This document shows, in pieces, positions 38,100 through 47,868 of a stretch of DNA of 62,291 nucleotides. A program made the translations under genes and the position numbers. The stretch is from contig CAKZOK010000180.1 in NCBI GenBank assembly GCA_937136415.1, forward strand, positions 5,001 through 67,291, in the 5' to 3' direction. The notes below the pieces were generated by a model. The model saw nothing but the letters and a program-made list of their open reading frames with translations, was not told the DNA's origin and searched no databases. Within the stretch, counting starts at the first letter, position 1, and each line of letters opens with the position of its first letter. Source of the DNA: an uncultured Cytophagales bacterium (GTDB lineage Bacteria; Bacteroidota; Bacteroidia; Cytophagales; Bernardetiaceae).

Positions 38100-38984
38100 T
38101 TACTTAAAAGTAAGTTCTACCCAAATTGGAATGTGGTCAGAAATATAACGAGCTTCTTTCAAACTATTATAGTCTTTATAAAAATGAATAACTTCGGCTT
38201 TATGAATATCAAACCCTCTTGTTTCTACAAAAATATTATCATATTCTTCATTTAATGGATTTCCATCTTTTAGCTTCATTCGAAGGCTTGTTTTTTGTCC
38301 TTCAAAAGCAGCCTTTAAAGAACGATTTCGAAGCCCATCAAAAGCCTCATGCTTGCCATCAAGATTAAAATCTCCCAAAATTAGAATATTATCCGTTCTA
38401 TATTTATTTGGTATTTCTTCTAAAAAAACAATTTCATTTTCTGGGTCTTTGCTTTTTGGAACAGCATGAAAACTCCCAATTAATATTTTATTTTTTGTAT
38501 TACCTTTTTTAGAAATGACTTCAAACCTTGCCATATAGGGTTCTCTATCTACTTTAGATTCGATGCTTTCTTCTAACCAATCTTTTTTGAGAGAGATTTT
38601 GGCATTTTTGGTTGTCGTTTTCCATACATAAGCATAGCGTTCTTTGCCACTGCCTGAGGTGGGTTCGCTTATTTTATATTCCCATTTGCTTCCTGTTCGG
38701 TTTAGCTCATCGGCTAATTTTCCGACAGCACGGATTCCATAAAGTGAGGTAGAAACCTCTTGAATAGCTACAATATCAAAATCTTTTAGTTTTTTGGCAA
38801 TGTATTCGATTTCTTGTGCGTCTTTTGATTTTCCAAAATTATACAAATTCCAAGACAAAACTTTGATAGTTTCGGCATTTGAATGGGAAGTGGTATTGGT
38901 TCTTCTTTCAGAAGATTCACACGATGAAGTGGCAGAAGAAAAAAGAATAAATAGAGCGAAAAGTAAGAGTATATTTTTTTTCAT
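38100..38984 (-). CDS. Secreted endonuclease/exonuclease/phosphatase-family (DNase I fold) lipoprotein
   Basis: The 294-residue protein begins with a signal peptide ending in a possible lipobox (LFSSATSSC). The DNase-I fold motifs are present in order: VLSWNLYNFG, IVAIQEV (catalytic Glu), LIGSFHA, LILGDFNLDG and ISDHIPIW (catalytic Asp-His). The fold serves nucleases, sphingomyelinases and inositol phosphatases; an extracellular or periplasmic nuclease is the simplest guess. It stands alone between convergent and AT-rich neighbours. Confidence 0.8.
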   Translation of the reverse strand: MKKNILLLFALFILFSSATSSCESSERRTNTTSHSNAETIKVLSWNLYNFGKSKDAQEIEYIAKKLKDFDIVAIQEVSTSLYGIRAVGKLADELNRTGSKWEYKISEPTSGSGKERYAYVWKTTTKNAKISLKKDWLEESIESKVDREPYMARFEVISKKGNTKNKILIGSFHAVPKSKDPENEIVFLEEIPNKYRTDNILILGDFNLDGKHEAFDGLRNRSLKAAFEGQKTSLRMKLKDGNPLNEEYDNIFVETRGFDIHKAEVIHFYKDYNSLKEARYISDHIPIWVELTFK

Positions 38985-39127
38985 TGGACAAATTTGTTGT
39001 TGTAAAATGGATTAAAATAATTTTATTTCAAGCCATTTTTATTAATTTTATCACAATGATACTAATTTTCTATGTGATTATTAGAAAATATTTCAATCAC
39101 TTTGCATTTCAAATTTATTTTAAGTAA

Positions 39128-39868
39128 TTAATAAATAAAAAATGTAATTCCTACTTGAAAAGAAAGCATATCAGTTCTTGTATTTTTAATATCATAAATA
39201 AAATCATCTGGAAATAATGGGTCTGGATAAATTGAATTTTTGGTCAAGTATTTTGTTTTTCCTCCTTGTGTATAAACTGCACGCATATCTAATTTTATTT
39301 CGTCAGAAAGAGAAATTAATAAGCCTGCTGCACCACCATAAGCAAAAGAAAACCCATCTTGTTCGATAAATGAATCTATATCTTGTCCGTCTTCTTCTTC
39401 GGTAGTTCTTGTATAAATATACCTTCCTCCCAAAAGCCCATCGGCATACGGATAAATAAAAGAATCTATCCAACGAGGCTTAAAACGCACCATTGCAAAG
39501 CTCTCAAAAATATTATTATTTGTGTTTAAAGTATAATCAAAGCCATTATTATCAATATAATCTTCCGACTGCATTCCATAAATCATATAACCAGCATCTA
39601 GCCCTAAAGAAACTACCGAGCCTTCGCCTGCCAAAGGGACGAGAAATGTTCCTCCAATTCCGAAGGCAATAGATTCATTATTTATAGCAAATTCTTCTAG
39701 TGGAAATCCTGCCTGTAATCTCAAATTCATTTCTACTTGAGCCATTGTTTTTTGAGAAAATAATATACAATTTCCCAAAATAAAAAGAAATATAAAATAA
39801 AAATGAAGCACAGATAAATTATGTATTTTTATGGGTAATTTGTAGATTGCTAATGATTGCTTTTTCAT
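39128..39868 (-). CDS. Outer-membrane beta-barrel protein
   Basis: A 246-residue protein with a long positive N-terminus and hydrophobic signal (LHFYFIFLFILGNCILFSQKTMAQ). Alternating amphipathic strands with aromatic ends follow (LRLQAGFPLEEF, FGIGGTFLVPL, VSLGLDAGYMIYG, FAYGGAAGLLISL), and it ends with a C-terminal aromatic strand (SFQVGITFFIY). This suggests an 8-stranded OmpA/OprF-type barrel. Function unknown. It diverges from the ECF sigma gene across 150 bases. Confidence 0.75.
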   Translation of the reverse strand: MKKQSLAIYKLPIKIHNLSVLHFYFIFLFILGNCILFSQKTMAQVEMNLRLQAGFPLEEFAINNESIAFGIGGTFLVPLAGEGSVVSLGLDAGYMIYGMQSEDYIDNNGFDYTLNTNNNIFESFAMVRFKPRWIDSFIYPYADGLLGGRYIYTRTTEEEDGQDIDSFIEQDGFSFAYGGAAGLLISLSDEIKLDMRAVYTQGGKTKYLTKNSIYPDPLFPDDFIYDIKNTRTDMLSFQVGITFFIY

Positions 39869-40019
39869 AATTTGGTAATTATTTTGTAGTTATTGAAGTG
39901 ATTATTAATTTTGAGATGCAACTTTTTTTGAGTTTTTGAACTCTATTTTTTGATTTTGTATTATAATTGTGATAAGAATTATAAATAATTTTGCTCTTTA
40001 CTTGATTTTTTGAATAAAT

Positions 40020-40643
40020 ATGTTTGTCAAATTATTTTCTAAGAAAAGTCCTCGTTCGGATTTGGAACTCATCGAAGCCTATAAAGAAACGAGAGATAAC
40101 AAATTTGTGGGGGAGCTTTTCGAACGTTATACTCACTTGGTTTATGGTGTTTGCTTGAAATACCTCAAAGATGAAGAAGACAGTAAAGATGCTGTTTTGC
40201 TGATTTTTGAGAAATTATTGGCTGACCTTCTACGTTTTGAGATACAAAATTTCCCTCCTTGGTTGCATCGCCTTACTCAAAATTATTGTTTGATGTATTT
40301 GCGACAACGTAAAAGAGAATTTAAGCGAAGCGAAAATTACTTTACAAATCAAGACGATGAGCGTATGGATTCTGACCCAGATTGGCATCTATCTAATAAA
40401 AGCGAAAAACATGAAAAAGAAGAACGACTAAATAACATTGAAGATGCTCTAAATACTCTAAATACAGAACAAAAACAATGTGTCGAGCTTTTCTTCTTAG
40501 AAGAAAAAAGCTATCAAGAAATTGTAGAGATAACAGGTTTTTCTCTTTCTAAAGTAAAAAGTTTTCTTCAAAATGGAAAGCGAAATATCAAAAAACAGTT
40601 GGGTATTTTGACTTTACTTTTTTGGTTATTATTTATGTTATAG
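40020..40643 (+). CDS. ECF-type RNA polymerase sigma factor with hydrophobic C-terminal tail
   Basis: The 207-residue protein has sigma region 2 (ELFERYTHLVYGVCLKYLKDEEDSKDAVLLIFEKLL...FPPWLHRLTQNYCLMYLRQ) and region 4 (LNTLNTEQKQCVELFFLEEKSYQEIVEITGFSLSKVKSFLQNGKRNIK), so it directs RNA polymerase to specific promoters. After region 4 the protein ends with ~14 hydrophobic residues (LGILTLLFWLLFML), too short for a normal transmembrane helix but able to hold the factor at the membrane. A TAATTTTG box (39986-39993) precedes it. The next gene encodes a likely membrane anti-sigma partner. Confidence 0.88.
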   Translation: MFVKLFSKKSPRSDLELIEAYKETRDNKFVGELFERYTHLVYGVCLKYLKDEEDSKDAVLLIFEKLLADLLRFEIQNFPPWLHRLTQNYCLMYLRQRKREFKRSENYFTNQDDERMDSDPDWHLSNKSEKHEKEERLNNIEDALNTLNTEQKQCVELFFLEEKSYQEIVEITGFSLSKVKSFLQNGKRNIKKQLGILTLLFWLLFML

Positions 40644-40718
40644 CATTTTTTTAAGATGCAGAAAATATACCGAACGCTTTTGCTTTCGGCAAGTATAAGT
40701 TTATAAAATGATAAAATC

Positions 40719-41834
40719 ATGAGCCAAACCAATACCAATAAAAAAATAAGGAGTATTTTAGAACGCTCTTCGAATATTAATGCCCAAACATTACAAAAAT
40801 ATACAAATAAAAAACTTAGTAAAGAAGAGCAACATGAAATAGAAAAACAACTTCTCAATTCGAGCTTTGCAAGTGAAGCCTTAGAGGGTTTTGAAAATGC
40901 TGATTTCAAGGTCAATATTGTAGCTAGTACTCATGAGCTGAATAAAGAAATCAAAAAATATAATAAAGAAAGAGGCTTTTATAAGAATGATTATCGAATC
41001 TTATATGCAGCAGCTTCGGTAGCTTTGATTTTTGTAGTTCTTTTGGGAATGTTTCATTTTATTGATATTAAGCCTTCTTCTGGCACAATGGCAATGGAAT
41101 CTAAGACTGCACAAATTGAAAGAGCAACTAATGAAGAACAAAGTGAGCTTAGTGATTTGGCTTTGGATAAAGAAGAAATAGAAAACGATGAAATAATAAA
41201 AACAGAAATATCTAAAAAAGATGAGATTCCTAATAAAATAACAGAGCAAAATACAACCCTTACTTTAGATAAAGAAATAACAGCCCAAAAGGATTTTTCT
41301 ACTTCTGATATTTGGATTACAAAAGTAGAAAATGACTCTACTTCTGTTTTTGGTGGTTCTGAAAGTGTTGAATCATCTCCTAATATTAATGAGAATGTTA
41401 CTACAATAAATATAGAACAGTTGGCAGATGATGATAATATTCTTATTGAAAAGAAATATGATAGAAGTGAAAAAAAATTGGAGAATAAATTATTTGAAGC
41501 TCTACAAGCCTACGAAAACAAAAAATATACAGAGGCTAATTTATTATTTGATTCTTATTTAGTTTCAAATCCAAATGATGCACAGGCTTTGTATTTTGGA
41601 GGAATGTCGTATTATGAAAATCATAATTATAAAAAAGGAATTTCTTTATTAGAAAAATTTTTAAAGCAAAAAAATAGTATTATTTATCAAAAAAATCATA
41701 CAGATGCAGAATGGTATTTGGCAAATTCTTATCTAAAAACAAAACAAAAACAAAAAGCTAAATCTCTTTTACAAAAAATAGCTGACTCAAATAGTAAGTA
41801 TTCAAGTCAGGCAACATCATTATTAAAAAAGTAA
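40719..41834 (+). CDS. Membrane protein with anti-sigma-like N-terminus and periplasmic TPRs
   Basis: The 371-residue protein starts with a soluble part (TLQKYTNKKLSKEEQHEIEKQLLNSSFASEALEGF, residues ~24-58). This resembles the sigma-binding N-terminus of Bacteroidota anti-sigma/TPR proteins, without zinc residues. One membrane helix follows (~94-115, ILYAAASVALIFVVLLGMFHFI). An acidic linker (~116-245) leads to two or three TPR units (~250-371, LFEALQAYENKKYTEANLLFDSYL). The layout suggests signal transfer from periplasm to the sigma factor encoded 75 bases upstream; that is inference from context. Confidence 0.7.
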   Translation: MSQTNTNKKIRSILERSSNINAQTLQKYTNKKLSKEEQHEIEKQLLNSSFASEALEGFENADFKVNIVASTHELNKEIKKYNKERGFYKNDYRILYAAASVALIFVVLLGMFHFIDIKPSSGTMAMESKTAQIERATNEEQSELSDLALDKEEIENDEIIKTEISKKDEIPNKITEQNTTLTLDKEITAQKDFSTSDIWITKVENDSTSVFGGSESVESSPNINENVTTINIEQLADDDNILIEKKYDRSEKKLENKLFEALQAYENKKYTEANLLFDSYLVSNPNDAQALYFGGMSYYENHNYKKGISLLEKFLKQKNSIIYQKNHTDAEWYLANSYLKTKQKQKAKSLLQKIADSNSKYSSQATSLLKK

Positions 41835-41971
41835 TAATACCGAATTTAATTAAATATTCTTTCTCTCAACGATATGCTCTTATGTATTTGTATTCAAACT
41901 CTAAGAGTTTTAAAGATTCTTAGAAAAAGTACTTTTAATTGAGTATAATTTTTTACGAATATAGGTTATAC

Positions 41972-42015
41972 AAAAACTCCCTATTCTTTTGATTAAGAAT
42001 AGGGAGTTTTTATTT
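41972..42015. terminator. Bidirectional terminator between TPR and coxA genes
   Basis: AAAAACTCCCTATTCTT and AAGAATAGGGAGTTTTT form a near-perfect hairpin with T-runs on both sides. The two genes converge here. Confidence 0.85.
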
Positions 42016-42037
42016 TTCAAATAATAAATGTAATTAA

Positions 42038-43924
42038 TTATACATTTTCATTATTATCTGTTGTGATTTGAGATTCTTTCTGAATTCTGATTCCTTCTTG
42101 TTGTTCTTGTTTTTCAAATTCAGCTAGTTTCTGTTCGAAAGGCAAGTTGGATTCAGGTGTTTCAGAATACGGAATGTGTTGAGGAATAAAATCATCTTTT
42201 GCACCTGGTTTACTATAATCGTAAGGCCAACGGAATACTTGTGGAATTGCTCCCACCCAGTTGCCATGTCCTGGAAAACGAGGTGTCGTCCATTCTAATG
42301 TATTTGATTTCCAAGGATTTGCAGGAGCTAAACGCCCTTTAAACATTGAGTAAACGAAATTGAAAACGAATACAAATTGAGCAAAGAAAGTTAGAATTGC
42401 TGCCGTACTAATAAACATATTCAAGTCTGTAAATAACCCGAAAGGTTCGAATGCAGTATGAGAATAATAACGACGAGGAAAACCAGCTACACCGATAAAG
42501 TGCATAGGGAAAAATATGGCATATACTCCGATGAATGTTGTCCAAAAGTGGAAATATCCCATCTTAGCGTCCATCATACGACCAAACATTTTTGGAAACC
42601 AGTGATAAATACCAGCCAGCATACCAAAGAAAGAAGCCGAACCCATTACTAAGTGAAAGTGAGCCACTACAAAATAAGTGTCATGTAGCTGAATATCAAT
42701 GGCTGCACTTGCAAGGTGAATACCTGTGAGTCCACCAACAATAAAGAGAGAAATCAAACCAATAGAGAAAAGCATTGCTGGCGTAAATACCAAATTGCCT
42801 TTCCAAAGTGTCGTGATATAATTAAATGCTTTTACTGCTGAAGGAACTGCAATAATAAGAGTCAAGAACATAAATATAGTACCTAAGAATGGGTCCATAC
42901 CTGTTACAAACATGTGATGCGCCCACACAATAAATGAAAGTACTGCAATACCAATAATTGACAAAATCATGGCATGATAACCAAAGATAGGTTTTCTTGA
43001 ATTGGTTGCAATTACTTCTGATGAAATACCCAAAGCAGGTAAGAGTACAATATACACTTCTGGGTGTCCTAAGAACCAAAATAAGTGTTGGAATAAAATT
43101 GCGCTACCACCTTGATTTGGAAGTGCTTCTCCACCAATATAAATATCAGATAAGAAGAAACTTGTACCAAAACTACGGTCAAAAATCAATAGTAATGCTG
43201 CTGAGAACAAAACAGGAAAAGACAAAAGCCCAATGACAGCAGTAATAAAAAATGCCCAAATTGTGAGTGGTAAACGGTTGAATGACATACCACGAGTACG
43301 CATATTAATTACAGTTGAAATATAGTTGATACCACCTAATAGAGTTGAGATAATAAACAATGCCATACTAGACAACCAAAGTGTCATACCCAATCCCGAA
43401 CCAGGCATTGCTTGTGGTAATGCACTAAGTGGTGGATAAATAACCCAACCTCCAGAAGCAGGACCAGTTTCTATAAACAATGAATAAAACATTATTACAC
43501 CTGCTGCTGCAAAGAACCAGTAAGAGAGCATATTCATAAAACCAGAAGCCATATCGACAGCTCCAATTTGTAGAGGAATAAGATAATTACTGAATGTTCC
43601 ACTAAGACCAGCCGTAAGTACAAAGAAAACCATTATTGTACCGTGCATGGTTACGAGAGCCAAGTAAAATTCTTTATCTAATTTTCCAGTTGCATCTATC
43701 CATTTTCCTAAAATAGGTTTTAAGAAAGATAAATCTGCGTCAGGAAAACCGAGTTGCAGACGGAAAATAACTGACATACCTACTCCTATCATTGCCCAAA
43801 ATATTGCCGTAAATAAAAACTGCTTTGCAATTACTTTGTGGTCAGTTGAAAAGATATAGTTTGTCCAAAAATTTCCGTGATGCTCATGGTCATGATGGTC
43901 ATCATGGTGAGTTGTATCAGACAT
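42038..43924 (-). CDS. ctaD: Cytochrome c oxidase subunit I (aa3 type)
   Basis: The 628-residue haem-copper oxidase subunit has 12 or more membrane helices and reduces oxygen to water while pumping protons. Visible signatures: MHGTIMVFF with the low-spin haem histidine, WFLGHPEVYIVLLPALG carrying the cross-linked His-Tyr and the D-pathway Glu (type A1), and HDTYFVVAHFHLVMG with the haem and CuB histidines. The N-terminus is unusually His-rich (THHDDHHDHEHHG), and the C-terminus is an acidic tail. The gene follows coxB in the act-cox cluster. No subunit III gene is found in the window. Confidence 0.95.
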   Translation of the reverse strand: MSDTTHHDDHHDHEHHGNFWTNYIFSTDHKVIAKQFLFTAIFWAMIGVGMSVIFRLQLGFPDADLSFLKPILGKWIDATGKLDKEFYLALVTMHGTIMVFFVLTAGLSGTFSNYLIPLQIGAVDMASGFMNMLSYWFFAAAGVIMFYSLFIETGPASGGWVIYPPLSALPQAMPGSGLGMTLWLSSMALFIISTLLGGINYISTVINMRTRGMSFNRLPLTIWAFFITAVIGLLSFPVLFSAALLLIFDRSFGTSFFLSDIYIGGEALPNQGGSAILFQHLFWFLGHPEVYIVLLPALGISSEVIATNSRKPIFGYHAMILSIIGIAVLSFIVWAHHMFVTGMDPFLGTIFMFLTLIIAVPSAVKAFNYITTLWKGNLVFTPAMLFSIGLISLFIVGGLTGIHLASAAIDIQLHDTYFVVAHFHLVMGSASFFGMLAGIYHWFPKMFGRMMDAKMGYFHFWTTFIGVYAIFFPMHFIGVAGFPRRYYSHTAFEPFGLFTDLNMFISTAAILTFFAQFVFVFNFVYSMFKGRLAPANPWKSNTLEWTTPRFPGHGNWVGAIPQVFRWPYDYSKPGAKDDFIPQHIPYSETPESNLPFEQKLAEFEKQEQQEGIRIQKESQITTDNNENV

Positions 43925-44008
43925 AATTATATTTTATTTATAAATAGATGTATTAATTTTAATTTTTATATTCGAATGAGTTGTTTTCTGATTAGACTAC
44001 TTTCTTCT

Positions 44009-45070
44009 TTAATTAGAAGCAAGATTAGAAGGTATATTTTTTATTTTTTTCTCCTTCAAATAATCTACATTTTTGGCAGCCCAAGCTTCTTCAGAATCGT
44101 ACCATTTTTGAAACTCATCTGCCTCCAAAACAGAAACATTCATAAACATAGCAAAATGACTACCTCCACAAATTTCAGTACAAGCTAACTTATATTGAAA
44201 TGCTTCAGCATTTGGGTCATTTATTTCTCTTAATTCTTTCTTTACGTCTTCAGCCGTTTTTGTTGGGGTAAACCAAAATTGTGTTGGCATTCCTGGTACT
44301 GCGTCCATTTTCACTCTAAAGTGAGGCAAAAATACACTGTGCAATACATCTCTAGAACGAATTTTTAGAAGAACAGGACGACCTTTAGGCAAACGCAATT
44401 CATTATACATAAAATCATCATAATTAGACTCATCAGCTTCAAAGTCCATTCCTACTTGATTTGTAGGGTCAATTTTCATATAATTGAATTTACCTATTTT
44501 CCCATCTTTTCCTCCATAACGTACTTTCCAAGCAAACTGATGTCCCATTACTTCAATGTGTAAGGCATCTTCGGGAGCAGGGTCAGTAATATCCGACCAA
44601 ACTGTCCAACCTGTAACCACAAGGGCAGTCAAAACAATAGCAGGAACAATCGTCCAAGCAATCTCTAACTGGTTATTATGAGGGATAAATGTTGCTCTTT
44701 TATGTTCCTTATAACGATAGACGTAAGGAAAAAAGAAGAGTAAAATATGCGTTATTATGAAAACAAAAAAGGTAACGGCTGTTGTAAGCCAAAACAAAAA
44801 GTCTATTTCTATTCCATGTATAGATGATGATTCTGGCAAAATATATTTTACTTTTTCAGAGAATCCATAAGCAAAAATAGATGCAAAAAGCACAAAAAAG
44901 AAGACGATAAATAAAATCGAATTCACTTTATTCGACATTCCCACTCTGCTATCTTTAGCATTTGGTTCTTTGGTATCTTTCGCAACACGCACAAGCATGA
45001 AAACACGATAGATAAGAGCCATTAAGACGAGGAACAGAACGCCAACGGCAGCAATAAGTAATCCGTTCAT
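44009..45070 (-). CDS. ctaC: Cytochrome c oxidase subunit II with CuA site
   Basis: The 353-residue subunit receives electrons from a cytochrome c or from alternative complex III. It has an N-terminal hydrophobic stretch and two membrane helices, then the periplasmic cupredoxin domain. The CuA ligands are present in order: HSVFLPHFRVKMD and the loop CTEICGGSHFAMFM (C-x-E-x-C-x3-H-x2-M, around residues 296-307). There is no C-terminal haem domain, so it is aa3 and not caa3. A 405-base AT-rich gap with a terminator (45417-45457) separates it from actF, so it may also be transcribed on its own. Confidence 0.94.
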   Translation of the reverse strand: MNGLLIAAVGVLFLVLMALIYRVFMLVRVAKDTKEPNAKDSRVGMSNKVNSILFIVFFFVLFASIFAYGFSEKVKYILPESSSIHGIEIDFLFWLTTAVTFFVFIITHILLFFFPYVYRYKEHKRATFIPHNNQLEIAWTIVPAIVLTALVVTGWTVWSDITDPAPEDALHIEVMGHQFAWKVRYGGKDGKIGKFNYMKIDPTNQVGMDFEADESNYDDFMYNELRLPKGRPVLLKIRSRDVLHSVFLPHFRVKMDAVPGMPTQFWFTPTKTAEDVKKELREINDPNAEAFQYKLACTEICGGSHFAMFMNVSVLEADEFQKWYDSEEAWAAKNVDYLKEKKIKNIPSNLASN

Positions 45071-45416
45071 TTGTATAGGTCAGTTAAAAGTTTTATTAAA
45101 ATTTTATATAATTTTCAAATTATATAGATTAGGAGCAATTAAAAATTACAAATTATAGTAATAAGTGATTAGCAATCTTTAATTAACATTTCATTTAATC
45201 CTTCATTTTTTTATATACTACCAGTAAAAAATATTTTATCAAAATTTATTAGTTATTCAATTTGTTTTTTCTTCAAAATGATTACCCATAATTTCAATTT
45301 TTTTCAACTTATATATAAATTTTTGTAAGTCTTTGTAGAATAAGCAGTTTGTAGTAAAAAAAAGTTTTTATTTTTATTCTAATTTTTCTCTACTCTGTTT
45401 GTCCTTATATAAAGTA

Positions 45417-45457
45417 CAAAAATAAGGTTTTTAAATGAATTTAAAAACCCTATTTTG
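45417..45457 (-). terminator. Hairpin after actF
   Basis: CAAAAATAAGGTTTTTAAAT and TTTAAAAACCCTATTTTGG pair into a terminator-like hairpin just beyond the actF stop. The rest of 45071-45416 is AT-rich with no other clear feature; it may hold a coxB promoter that I cannot identify with confidence. Confidence 0.65.
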
Positions 45458-45475
45458 GTTTATTTCTTACTGATT

Positions 45476-46852
45476 CTACGTTTCGTGTGTATAAGCCTCT
45501 TCTAAAAGAGGGTGGTTTTTGGCAACTAGAGGAGCTTTAGCTAAAGACAGCCCTACTAAATAAGCAAAAACACCAATAAATATAAATGGCATTCCGATTT
45601 CTAAGAAACCAAATGAACCATTTTCACGAAGCGTACCAGGAGTAATCATTTGATAAAAATCGAACCAGTGTCCAATAATTACTGTAATACAGATTACTTT
45701 TAAGATAGTCATTTTGCGTTTTGCATTACGTGTCATCAATCCAAAGAATGGAATAATAAAGTTTACAAGCAAAATAACAAGAATATATTTTCTGTAAATT
45801 GGACTAGAAAGACGTTCTACAAAATATGCCGTTTCTTCTGGAATATTTGCATAATAAATAAGTAAAAACTGACTAAACCAAATGTATGTCCAAAAAACAC
45901 TAAATGCAAATACAAATTTGCCCAAATCATGTAAATGATTTTCATTAATGAATTTCAAATAACCAGCTTCTCTAAGCATCACAACAGTAAGAGTTATAGC
46001 AGCAATACCAGCTACCCACCAACTTGCAAAATGATACCAACCAAACATAGTACTAAACCAGTGCGTATCAATAGAAAGTGTCCACCACCAAGAAGCAACC
46101 GAAGAAGTAACACCAAAAAATACTACAAAAGCAGCAGATAACTTTACCATTGTACGATAACGTTTTCTAACTTGTGTTTTGTCTGTTGCTTTATCTTCTG
46201 CAATAGATTGTTTGCGAATAAAGAAGTGAAACAAATACCATCCTCCAATAATTACAATCGAACCTCCTATAAAGAAAGGAATATTCAGGAAAGAGCTTTT
46301 TCCTGCAATAATAGCATCATAAGCAGCCGTTCCCTCGTCATACAAAGAAGTATCTGTCCAGTGAAAAATTTCGTGGTATCCCCAAGCAAATGTAGCAAGG
46401 AATAGAATCAAACCTAATGGTAAGAATGATGCAAACGCTTCGGGTACACGCTTAAATCCTACTGACCAACCTGCCATAGAAATATATTGGATAGCTACCC
46501 AAAACAAACCAACAACAGAAAGACCAATAAAGTAAATAATATTAATCCAAAGATTTACTTTTACTCGGTTTGTCCAATGATAAGCGTGGTGTCCTGCTTC
46601 TGCTGCATGTTGCCCTTGAGCCTGAACAGCATCTGGGTTTTCAAGAGAAGCAAGTTTGTTTCCTGTCATTTCGATAGCAGCATGCGCCTCATCGTGATGT
46701 CCAGAATCAGTAGCCATAAAAAACAGCCCAATTAGGGAAAATAGTACACCTATCCCTATGATAATAAATATCGTTTTCTTTGCTTTTGCTGAGAAGACAA
46801 ACTGTTCGTTTAATGCTTCTCTATCAAAATGATAATCTTTGTGTGCAGCCAT
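45476..46852 (-). CDS. actF: Alternative complex III subunit ActF (quinol-binding membrane subunit 2)
   Basis: The 458-residue membrane protein belongs to the NrfD-like family and is shorter than ActC. It has about ten hydrophobic helices and conserved segments such as FWTYIWFSQFLLIYYANIPEET and IIPFFGLMTRNAKR. In alternative complex III the paired membrane subunits ActC and ActF hold quinol and may move protons. The gene order after actE confirms the assignment. Confidence 0.9.
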   Translation of the reverse strand: MAAHKDYHFDREALNEQFVFSAKAKKTIFIIIGIGVLFSLIGLFFMATDSGHHDEAHAAIEMTGNKLASLENPDAVQAQGQHAAEAGHHAYHWTNRVKVNLWINIIYFIGLSVVGLFWVAIQYISMAGWSVGFKRVPEAFASFLPLGLILFLATFAWGYHEIFHWTDTSLYDEGTAAYDAIIAGKSSFLNIPFFIGGSIVIIGGWYLFHFFIRKQSIAEDKATDKTQVRKRYRTMVKLSAAFVVFFGVTSSVASWWWTLSIDTHWFSTMFGWYHFASWWVAGIAAITLTVVMLREAGYLKFINENHLHDLGKFVFAFSVFWTYIWFSQFLLIYYANIPEETAYFVERLSSPIYRKYILVILLVNFIIPFFGLMTRNAKRKMTILKVICITVIIGHWFDFYQMITPGTLRENGSFGFLEIGMPFIFIGVFAYLVGLSLAKAPLVAKNHPLLEEAYTHET

Positions 46853-47021
46853 TGCGATTGATAAAGTTTATGTATAGTCTGCGAAATAATTTCTAAAGAC
46901 AATTAAGTAATTTTCTTATTAATTAAGTAGAAGTAAAATAAATTACTAATTACTGAATTATAATACACTATTAATCAAGAAATTATAATCGTAATCCGTA
47001 ATTGATAATTCGTAATTCTCC

Positions 47022-47729
47022 TTATGGTTTTCCTTGTTGTAATTGTTGTACATAACGCACTACTTTCCAACGCTCTTCTGGGTTAAGCTGAACTTTTACA
47101 GGCCACATACGCCCTTTTCCATACGTAATGACATGGAAAATCCAACCTTCGTTTAGAGTTTTGTAACGCCCTGAGGCATAATTAGGAACACCTTTATAGA
47201 TTTTCCCTACTTTTCCATCACCTTTTCCTTCTTTTCCATGACAAGCTGCACAATAGGTCAAGAAAAGTTCTTTTCCATCAGCAACTGCTTGTTCACTATC
47301 TTTAGGCAAAGGGTTTGTCCAAGTTCTTGAAGCAAGTTCTGTGCTATCTCTGTGCATTTCATAAAACATAGACTTACCTTGTAACTCTTCTGTTTTGTAG
47401 CTCTGACGCTTTACCGTGCCAGCAGGAGGCATAAGCATATTAGAAACTTTCTTTCTTAATTCTGGATTCTGAGCCAATTCTTCTTTTGTGTAGTATCCAT
47501 AAATAGATGCTGGTGAAGTATTGAAATAATCATCAATAAAAGAATACCAATGATTCTCATTCTCTACTACTTGAGTAAGTGGCTCATAAGGAACAGAATG
47601 ATACATTTGTGGTGCATACTCAACTCCTGGATAATTTTCTTCTGCTCCACAACCTGCCAAAAGAGTTAGCATCGCTACTCCCAAAAGGGTATATAAAGTA
47701 GAATTTGTAAATGTATTAAATAGCTTCAT
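47022..47729 (-). CDS. actE: Alternative complex III subunit ActE, monohaem cytochrome c lipoprotein
   Basis: A 235-residue protein with a lipoprotein signal (LGVAMLTLLAGCG) and one haem motif, CAACH (in FLTYCAACHGKEGKGDGKVG), with a later methionine candidate (KGRMWPV) as axial ligand. It carries electrons out of the complex on the periplasmic side. The N-terminal half (PLTQVVENENHWYSF...) is characteristic of ActE. Upstream (47730-47868) holds only short AATTACGAATTACAG-type sequence. Confidence 0.92.
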   Translation of the reverse strand: MKLFNTFTNSTLYTLLGVAMLTLLAGCGAEENYPGVEYAPQMYHSVPYEPLTQVVENENHWYSFIDDYFNTSPASIYGYYTKEELAQNPELRKKVSNMLMPPAGTVKRQSYKTEELQGKSMFYEMHRDSTELASRTWTNPLPKDSEQAVADGKELFLTYCAACHGKEGKGDGKVGKIYKGVPNYASGRYKTLNEGWIFHVITYGKGRMWPVKVQLNPEERWKVVRYVQQLQQGKP

Positions 47730-47868
47730 TGCTTTTATTTTTTATACTAAGAAACAATTACGAATTACAGATTATGAATTACGAACATAACACATTGATT
47801 ACCAATGACTTATTTCTTATTCCTAAATGTAATTCTTATATAATCCGTTTAAATATCAATTATTTAAT

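Noticed and set aside
40659..40700. CCGAA...TTCGG hairpin between the sigma factor and its partner gene, similar to a piece of the family A element
   Set aside because: Only about 20 matching bases; may be chance or a small repeat fragment, too little to call.
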